Source of the DNA: Paenibacillus graminis
GTDB taxonomy: Bacteria; Bacillota; Bacilli; Paenibacillales; Paenibacillaceae
Length of the DNA: 64,000 bases
Assembly (NCBI RefSeq): GCF_000758705.1
Contig: NZ_CP009287.1
Coordinates: forward strand, 2,480,001 to 2,544,000
Direction: 5' to 3'
Shown piece by piece: positions 58,731-64,000 of this stretch (positions within the stretch are counted from its first letter, which is position 1; each line of letters starts with the position of its first letter). The notes beneath the pieces are model-generated. The model saw only the letters and a list, made by a program, of their open reading frames with translations. It ran no database searches and was not told where the DNA came from. A program made the translations under genes and the position numbers.

Positions 58731-59882
58731 TCATTCTCCCGTGTATAATGGAGCGGTCCAGCGGCGAACACTCGGGCCCGCCGCAGACGTGAGCAGCAGA
58801 TGCCGGGCATAGCGCAGCGGATTCTCGGCAGCGAGTCTAGCAGCCCGGCGGTCGCCCGTCAGCCGGAACACTGTGCGCCCTGGCTTGGAATTGGCTTCAA
58901 GCAGAAAGATTCTACCGGCGGCATCAAGGCCGAAATCGAGACCCAGCTCTCCAAGTCTGCCGCAGGCTTCCTCCAGCAATGGAGGCAGATAAGCCGCTGC
59001 CCCGGCCAGTTCCTGCAGCAGTTCCCCTCCAGACTCCCCATATTCTGCAAGCAGGAAGGGCAGGGGGGCGACTGCGGTTCCTCCACCGTGCAGATTGGAA
59101 GTAAGGGAGCTGCGGCTGCCCAGTCGTACGGCCATGCCGGTCAGCGTCCAGACGCCGCGGCCGTTCTTCTGCATAAGCACGCGCACATCGAACGGCTGGC
59201 CGCAGCTGTCTGTGAGCTGCAAATAAGGCTGTATAATATAGCGGCGCAAGCCGATGAAGTCGCGGATCCAGTCCAGCCCTTCATCCACCGTGCCGAATAC
59301 ATGGTGAAAAGGGTGATTCGCCCCGTCCCGCCCGCGCAGGTTCATCCCTCCGCCTTGGCTTCGGGGCAATCTAACCGCATGAAGGGTGCGTTTGCCGTGC
59401 GAGCCGGCCCTGGGCTTCAGAAACACCCCATGTTCTCTTTCCGCAAGCATGGTTCCCAGCCCCCTGGTATTCTTGTAGAGCCGGGTTTCGGGCAGAATCC
59501 CCGCAGCATGGCGGCTTCGCCGGAGAATTTCATAGACCCTCCATTTATCGGGCAGTCCGCGCGACCAGGGAAGAGAGCGGGATAGAGCAGCCAAGGCGGA
59601 GGAAGCTGCTCTTTTTTCCTGCGGGCTGGTGAATAGACAGCGATTGTACAGGACGTCGGGGGCTGAGGCCCGGGTAGACTTCCACTCCCCATTCTCCCAG
59701 GCGTATCCGCTCACGGTTTGACCGTCGCTGGCTACGCCATCCGGGTGAAACACGATGACCTGGAGATTGTACAGCGGGGCTGCCCGGCATAGCTGGCTGC
59801 AGAACTCCCGTTCTGCGATAGGGGGATTCCCATGGCCCCGGCCTGTCATAATGCCCAGGAACCCCATTGCTGTCTCCGTCAT
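58731..59882 (-). CDS. YheC/YheD-family spore coat-associated ATP-grasp protein (short form)
   Basis: ATP-grasp enzyme of 383 residues of the short form. It starts MGFLGIMTGRGHGNPPIAER with no extra N-terminal domain, then VIVFHPDGV, APDVLYNRCLF, FLKPRAGSHGKRTL (ATP-binding Lys), QPFDVRVLMQKNGRGVWTLTGMAVRLG, SNLHGGGTAV and LDFGLDAAGRIFLLEANSKPGRTVF. It is the closest in-window relative of the degraded gene at 26888, sharing SNLHGGG and LTGMA..G. It sits 10 bases after the upstream long-form gene and 31 bases before the next, within one operon. Confidence 0.88.
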   Translation of the reverse strand: MTETAMGFLGIMTGRGHGNPPIAEREFCSQLCRAAPLYNLQVIVFHPDGVASDGQTVSGYAWENGEWKSTRASAPDVLYNRCLFTSPQEKRAASSALAALSRSLPWSRGLPDKWRVYEILRRSRHAAGILPETRLYKNTRGLGTMLAEREHGVFLKPRAGSHGKRTLHAVRLPRSQGGGMNLRGRDGANHPFHHVFGTVDEGLDWIRDFIGLRRYIIQPYLQLTDSCGQPFDVRVLMQKNGRGVWTLTGMAVRLGSRSSLTSNLHGGGTAVAPLPFLLAEYGESGGELLQELAGAAAYLPPLLEEACGRLGELGLDFGLDAAGRIFLLEANSKPGRTVFRLTGDRRAARLAAENPLRYARHLLLTSAAGPSVRRWTAPLYTGE

Positions 59883-59892
59883 GATGTCCTCC

Positions 59893-61260
59893 TTATAAAC
59901 CGGCCAGATAACGGCAGTATAAAATCATTTGTTTCACAGATGGCCGGATTTTTTGGTCGTTCAGCGGGGTATTGTCATTCTTAGACGGCTTGGAGTTAAC
60001 CTCCAGCAGCCAGATTCTGCCCGATTGATCCAGAGCGAGATCGATACCCAGCTCTCCGAAATGTGCGGGGATATACGTTTCCACACCCCTGGCAATGGCC
60101 AGCGCGGCCCGCGGAAGCAGAACCTGTGAGTTCTCCTTCACGCCAGAGGGCAAGCTGCTTTTCGCTATAGCCTCCCGTACGGTGCTAAGCGTCCCCCCGC
60201 GTGCCAGGTTCGAGACAAAATGGTTGCTGCCTGCAGTCCGGGCGACAATTGAAGTAACACCCCATTTTCCGGTGCCGTTCTTTTGCACAAGGGCCCGGAA
60301 ATCAACTGGCCGCCGGCCCAGCTCCATCAGGGACAGACCCTGCTGAATCTGGTAGCGGGTAGTTTTCATTTTGGGAGCAACGGATTGGAACAGCTTTGCC
60401 AGACTGGGATAGGTTTGTTTGCGCGTGCCCATTGGCGTGGTGGACAACAGCCGGTAACCGCCGCTCTCATCCTTGGAAATGCGCAGAATGCCTTTGCCGA
60501 GACTGCCGCGAACCGGCTTGAGAAACACACTGTTATAGGTTCCGCACATTTTCTTAAGTATCGCGAAACCCTTCAGGGCATGGGATTCAGGCAAATACCG
60601 CTGCAGGGTGGCGTCTTGGGCGAGCGCTTCAAATACCTCCGTCTTATCAAGAAATTTTTCATTGAAAAAATGTGTCCCATAGCGGGATTTTACATCCGCC
60701 AGAAAATGCTGTACGCTAGGTTTGTTCTCCACCTTTCGTGTGGTAAGCCGATTGTTGATGACATCGGCAATAGGCAGACTCAGCTTACGCCAGCCTTCAT
60801 CGTATACCCAGCCCTGTATGGAAGTGCTGTGCGATTCGAGCGCTTCCGGGGTAAAGAAATATACATAGGCTCCTTGTGCATGGCAGGCATTGGTCAGCTC
60901 CCGGCAGAACAGGGTAATCGGGCCGAACAGCCTGTCGGGTTGATCCGGATGGTCACGGCTCACCAGCACTCCGATGATCGGCCCAAGTCGCAAGGTGCGG
61001 CTTCCTGAGCTGTAGGAAACATTGAGCGCCAGCCGTTGCCGGAGCCCAAGCCGCCGCGCCAGTCCTTCGCTGACGCGGAGAATGTCGGATTTGGGCACCG
61101 GAATGACCGTGACCTCCTGCCGGAAAGATCCGAAGGTGAGCTGGATGGTTCCATGCACCGGTATTTTGAGCTTCTTCATGGATTTGTCGCCAAGCATTAC
61201 AGCGTTTTCCTGCAGGATGCCCGAGTGGACCGTTTGGACCGGGATCTTGAACTTAGACAT
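59893..61260 (-). CDS. YheC/YheD-family spore coat-associated ATP-grasp protein (long form)
   Basis: First gene of the operon, 455 residues. It has the long-form N-terminal beta-rich domain of about 105 residues (KIPVHGTIQLTFG...LGPIIGVLVSRD), then DVINNRLTTRKVE, FFNEKFLDKTEVFEAL, the ATP-binding Lys in VFLKPVRGSLGKGILRI, RPVDFRALVQKNGTGKWGVTSIVART and GIDLALDQSGRIWLLEVNSKPSKND. The ATG at 61260 follows GGAAGGAG; a longer frame reaching 61287 contains the ribosome site. A sigK-like promoter candidate lies about 70 bases upstream, matching expression in the mother cell during coat assembly. Confidence 0.9.
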   Translation of the reverse strand: MSKFKIPVQTVHSGILQENAVMLGDKSMKKLKIPVHGTIQLTFGSFRQEVTVIPVPKSDILRVSEGLARRLGLRQRLALNVSYSSGSRTLRLGPIIGVLVSRDHPDQPDRLFGPITLFCRELTNACHAQGAYVYFFTPEALESHSTSIQGWVYDEGWRKLSLPIADVINNRLTTRKVENKPSVQHFLADVKSRYGTHFFNEKFLDKTEVFEALAQDATLQRYLPESHALKGFAILKKMCGTYNSVFLKPVRGSLGKGILRISKDESGGYRLLSTTPMGTRKQTYPSLAKLFQSVAPKMKTTRYQIQQGLSLMELGRRPVDFRALVQKNGTGKWGVTSIVARTAGSNHFVSNLARGGTLSTVREAIAKSSLPSGVKENSQVLLPRAALAIARGVETYIPAHFGELGIDLALDQSGRIWLLEVNSKPSKNDNTPLNDQKIRPSVKQMILYCRYLAGL

Positions 61261-61325
61261 CGTGGATCTCCTTCCGGTAGGCAGCATGATGCCGGCTATT
61301 TGAATCTTAAGGGTTACATATCATT

Positions 61326-61353
61326 CATCATATGGAGACATCTGACCCTTGGT
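61326..61353 (-). promoter_or_regulatory. Candidate sigK promoter of the YheC/D operon
   Basis: On the minus strand an AC dinucleotide is followed after 17 bases by CATATGATG, close to the mother-cell sigK pattern (AC, 16-17 bases, CATANNNTA); the last base of the -10 differs. It lies about 66-93 bases before the first gene. Confidence 0.35.
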
Positions 61354-61449
61354 GATTGACCTATTTGCTAAAAAGCCGGACTGGGCGGAATTCATCCGCC
61401 GGCGGAGGGAACAGCATCAGCAGCAGAATAACTTTTAGGAGGAACTATT

Positions 61450-61794
61450 ATGAACGTTATCGACAAGGCGCATGAATTGGCACGGGCCATTAAGGACAGC
61501 AGTGAGGTAGCCGATATCACAAGTGCGATGAGGGTGATTGAAGCAGACCAGGAGAGCAAACGGATGCTGGACAACTTCCGGCAGAGCCAGATCGAGCTGC
61601 AGCAGCGGATGATGAACGGAGAAATGCCTCCGCAAGAAGAAATGGAAAAGATGGAGAAGCTGTTCGAGGTGCTTAACCTGAATCTGGGCATCCGCCGTTT
61701 ATTCGATGCGGAACGCCGCCTAAGCGTGGTTATTGAGGATGTGAACAAAATTATTACGGACAGCCTGTCACAAATGTATGGCGGTGCACAATAA
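61450..61794 (+). CDS. yheA: YlbF/YmcA-family protein YheA (UPF0342)
   Basis: Small cytoplasmic helical protein of 114 residues resembling YheA of Bacillus, of the same superfamily as YlbF and YmcA. It is predicted all-helical, with the typical MNVIDKAHELARAIKDS and FEVLNLNLGIRRLFDAERRLSVVIEDVNKII. YlbF and YmcA act with YaaT on RNase Y and development; the role of YheA itself is not settled. It starts at an ATG behind TTTTAGGAGG. In B. subtilis yheA also neighbours yheC and yheD, so the synteny is conserved, here divergent. A strong terminator follows. Confidence 0.9.
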   Translation: MNVIDKAHELARAIKDSSEVADITSAMRVIEADQESKRMLDNFRQSQIELQQRMMNGEMPPQEEMEKMEKLFEVLNLNLGIRRLFDAERRLSVVIEDVNKIITDSLSQMYGGAQ

Positions 61795-61829
61795 GTTTTA
61801 CAATCTTTACGGATCACTGGAAATACCCC

Positions 61830-61887
61830 CAAAAAAGAGGGGCCGTTCCACCAGCCACACGGCTGAAGGAACGGCCCCTCTTTCCTA
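61830..61887. terminator. Bidirectional terminator between yheA and the LURP-one gene
   Basis: A 15-base perfect stem AAGAGGGGCCGTTCC/GGAACGGCCCCTCTT, flanked by six A and by TTCC, with a GCC..GGC inner stem in the loop. Confidence 0.9.
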
Positions 61888-61989
61888 GCTGCAACCATAA
61901 CCGCAAGATCCAGCTTAGGCAGCGGATCACGGGTTTGCTTAGCACAATAAGGGTTGCCCGGCAACGCAGTAAAGCTTGCTGCAAGCGCC

Positions 61990-62565
61990 TTAGTCCTGCT
62001 TCCCCTCCACTGCGCAGAGCAGAATCCCGGCAGCCAGCGAAAGGCGGCGGTCTAGCAAACCTTTGCGGTCCTCAGAGAAGTCGGCGATAATCTTCGTGAC
62101 GAAGGGATTGAAGTTCTGCCGGAAGGCTGGAATGGTGATGTCTCTCAGCTCTATATTATACTTTTGCGGAATAAGTGTAATGAAACGCCGCAGCAATGCC
62201 ATAAAGGTGCTGTCTTCCTTGATCAGCCCGATCTCGTGATCCCGGCTGTCCAGCAGAACCCATTCATCCTTCACAATGGATTTAAGCCCTTTGCGGCGCA
62301 GTGCGCCGAGATGTTCACCGGTCTGGGAATCATGCACATCATAGGTGGCGCTGAAATCAATCACATTGCGCGCCTTAATGCGCAGCAGTTCTGTTTCCAT
62401 ACCCTCATCGGTGAACAAAGCAATGTCCTCCTTCAGCTTGAAGGCCTTCATTTGGGAATACATAACCAGCTCTTCCGAGCTGTTGTAGATATGCAGCTTG
62501 GCTCCCATGATGGAAAATACTTTTTTGCGGATTATGTACTCGGAATAGTTAAATGCGTTGTTCAA
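61990..62565 (-). CDS. LURP-one/Tubby-like family protein
   Basis: Protein of 191 residues resembling the bacterial LURP-one-related proteins such as YxjI of Bacillus: a predicted 12-stranded barrel around a hydrophobic helix. Visible cues are YIIRKKVFSIMGAKLHIYNSSEELVMYSQMKAFKLKEDI, ARNVIDFSATYDVHDSQTGEHLGALRRKG and the C-terminal DRRLSLAAGILL helix. The biochemical role of the bacterial members is not established. Start is a TTG after AGGGGGGA. It stands alone, convergent with yheA across a strong terminator. Confidence 0.8.
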   Translation of the reverse strand: MNNAFNYSEYIIRKKVFSIMGAKLHIYNSSEELVMYSQMKAFKLKEDIALFTDEGMETELLRIKARNVIDFSATYDVHDSQTGEHLGALRRKGLKSIVKDEWVLLDSRDHEIGLIKEDSTFMALLRRFITLIPQKYNIELRDITIPAFRQNFNPFVTKIIADFSEDRKGLLDRRLSLAAGILLCAVEGKQD

Positions 62566-62740
62566 TGGAAATCCCCCCCTGAAATGTTTCCATCATCTCA
62601 TATCACGGCAGCCCTTTGCTATAAGAAAAAGCTCAGCCCGGCATATTTTTTCCGACTTGTCTCATATTTCAGGCAGCCTGTTCATAGAGTAGAGATATAG
62701 AGTCAACTGAACAACCTTGTGGAAGAAGGAGCTGTCTTCA

Positions 62741-63028
62741 ATGAAAAAAAGAAACAAATTTAAGCATGTCATCTACATGCTGGTGGCACTGGCCATGCTG
62801 CTCTACGCGCTGCCGCAGCTGTCTTTTCAGAACGGCCCCGGCTGGGTGTTTGGCTTTGGTGTGGTCTGGTGCATTTTTGCTTTTCTGGTCATTGCTGCGC
62901 ATCTGCATTTCATTATCGGCGTGGATGAAGAGAAGCACAAACAGCTGGAAGCCGTCCGCAGACACAAGCTGGAGCAGTGGCAGGGCAAGTGGAATGAAGA
63001 ATCAGCCAGAGCGTCACAGAGATCTTAA
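62741..63028 (+). CDS. Small membrane protein, hypothetical
   Basis: 95 residues with a basic N-terminus, two hydrophobic helices (about residues 10-25 and 35-58) and a charged, helical C-terminal tail (EEKHKQLEAVRRHKLEQWQ) that would lie in the cytoplasm. The ATG at 62741 is preceded by GAAGAAGGAG; a longer frame from 62717 includes that site. I do not recognise a family. It is divergent from the LURP-one gene with about 175 bases between them. Confidence 0.65.
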   Translation: MKKRNKFKHVIYMLVALAMLLYALPQLSFQNGPGWVFGFGVVWCIFAFLVIAAHLHFIIGVDEEKHKQLEAVRRHKLEQWQGKWNEESARASQRS

Positions 63029-63344
63029 AACCGGTGTCTTACATTTTGCATCCTCTAAGTCCGCTAGAAGCAGGCGGGAACGGGGGATTTTTTTCATGTA
63101 ACATACTGAATCTGCTGATTTTTCTATGCCGCAGGGACCGGGAAATCAGAAAACGGAAGAGTAGGATGACAGGGAACCCCCAGGGTGATGTGGAATTAGC
63201 AGACTTAAGATTACCGGTTACTATGATCCAGAATGAAGACTACCGATTTCATGTTTTTTTCATGCTTAAAAAATGAGAGTCTACGAAACAAAGACAATCT
63301 GCCTGCAGGCCCGTTCATCCTGATCAAATTGCCCCGCAAAGCGG
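63029..63344. other. Intergenic region, no supported gene
   Basis: An 80-codon plus-strand frame at 63034-63276 has no ribosome site and no family resemblance. GGAGGG-like and hairpin signals are absent. The promoter of the next gene lies at its end. Confidence 0.4.
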
Positions 63345-63374
63345 TTGTGCTCCTGCATTCGGACCGTGTATAAT
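63345..63374 (+). promoter_or_regulatory. SigA-type promoter of the DRTGG regulator gene
   Basis: TTGTGC, an 18-base spacer and a perfect TATAAT lie 42 bases upstream of the TTG start. Confidence 0.6.
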
Positions 63375-63415
63375 GGGTACAGAGTAGTACAGATCGGAGC
63401 ATGGGGGTGTAACAG

Positions 63416-64000
63416 TTGGAAGGTCAAGGCGATAACATTACCAAGCATGAGCAACTGCTGCAGCACATCGAGAGCCTGAAGGTAGGGAGCAAAATTTCCG
63501 TCCGCAAACTGGCCAGGGAAATGGGGGTCAGCGAGGGCACGGCCTACCGTGCGGTGAAGGAGGCCGAGAATCTCGGCATCGTCATTACGAAGGAGCGCAT
63601 CGGCACGGTCCGGGTGGAGAAGAAACCACGCAACATCTCCGAACAGCTGACCTTTGGTGATGTGGTGGATATCGTAGAGGGGCATGTGCTGGGCGGAGCG
63701 AACGGACTGAACAAGCATCTTCATAAGTATGTCATCGGGGCGATGAAGGTGGACGCCATGATCCGGTATATCGATGCGGACAGCCTGCTGATCGTGGGCA
63801 ACCGCGAGGATGTACACTCGCTTGCGCTGGAGCAGGGGGCAGGTGTGCTGGTGACCGGGGGCTTTGGGACAAGCCGTGAAGTCAAAATGCTGGCGGATGA
63901 ACTGGATCTGCCCGTAATCTCCTCCAGGCATGATACGTTTACTGTGGCTTCGATGATTAACCGGGCGATATTTGACCGGCTGATCAAGAAGAAAATTATG
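63416..64000 (+). CDS. DRTGG-domain transcriptional regulator, YtoI-like (3' end outside window)
   Basis: The frame starts at a TTG seven bases after GGGGGTG and runs off the window after 195 codons. Residues about 5-70 form a winged helix-turn-helix (KVGSKISVRKLAREMGVSEGTAYRAVKEAENLGIV); a DRTGG domain follows (FGDVVDIVEGHVLGG...LIVGNREDVHSLALEQGAGVLVTGGFG). Full-length YtoI-type proteins of about 430 residues continue with CBS and hotdog domains, beginning where the window stops. The ligand is unknown; these domains bind adenine nucleotides or acyl groups in relatives. The gene is not in a visible operon. Confidence 0.88.
   Translation, partial: MEGQGDNITKHEQLLQHIESLKVGSKISVRKLAREMGVSEGTAYRAVKEAENLGIVITKERIGTVRVEKKPRNISEQLTFGDVVDIVEGHVLGGANGLNKHLHKYVIGAMKVDAMIRYIDADSLLIVGNREDVHSLALEQGAGVLVTGGFGTSREVKMLADELDLPVISSRHDTFTVASMINRAIFDRLIKKKIM

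Overview
The window reads as the chromosome of a spore-forming, plant-biomass-degrading Firmicute of the Paenibacillus type. The evidence is a Bacillales-style rRNA operon, strong AAGGAGG ribosome binding sites with frequent TTG/GTG starts, YesM/YesN two-component pairs beside CUT1 sugar transporters, AbrB with putative Spo0A boxes, a gerA-type germinant receptor operon, and a large set of YheC/YheD spore-coat-associated ATP-grasp genes. Genus is inferred from gene content; no search was run.

Layout. 1-8900: a histidine kinase/AraC response regulator pair (the kinase is cut by the window start), a LplB/LplC-like permease pair and lipoprotein binding protein, then a GH35 beta-galactosidase broken by a one-base frameshift, behind a block of short interspersed repeats. 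9079-18440: a second transporter with permeases on the minus strand, and a divergent kinase/regulator/binding protein followed by a GH36 alpha-galactosidase; the kinase has a good RBS in front of an ATC where ATG is expected. 18530-21363: abrB with a sigA promoter and three 0A-box-like sites, a HAD hydrolase, a long inverted repeat and a PLP-dependent methionine/cystathionine enzyme. 21580-26840: 16S-23S-5S rRNA with processing stems, no spacer tRNA, and terminators.

26888-29302: a degraded YheC/D gene and a GT4 glycosyltransferase. 29444-42866: a pectin/xylan-oligosaccharide locus comprising a third CUT1 transporter, a YesS-like membrane AraC regulator, GH43, GH28, an AraC/cupin regulator, pectinesterase, an alpha/beta-hydrolase esterase and a GH105 unsaturated glycuronyl hydrolase. 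None of the enzymes shows a signal peptide, so oligosaccharides are probably imported first and then de-esterified and cut in the cytoplasm. None of the three transporters has an ATPase gene here; a shared MsmX-like ATPase elsewhere is assumed.

42958-55682: an accessory region. It starts with an intact large serine recombinase and ends with the decayed C-terminus of a related recombinase and a truncated yheD. Between them lie a one-polypeptide histidine kinase-response regulator, a divergent secreted protein with two complete beta-lactamase-like serine hydrolase domains, a small ORF, a GNAT, a gerA-gerB-gerC operon and a lipoprotein. 55548-61260: a single-strand operon of four intact YheC/YheD ATP-grasp genes, a GNAT and the truncated fifth ATP-grasp gene, headed by a sigK-like promoter candidate. 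This is the most unusual system in the window: a tandem family of ATP-grasp ligases with a paired acetyltransferase, probably acting on the forming spore coat. 61450-64000: yheA, a LURP-one-like protein, a small membrane protein and the start of a DRTGG-domain regulator (YtoI-like) running off the window.
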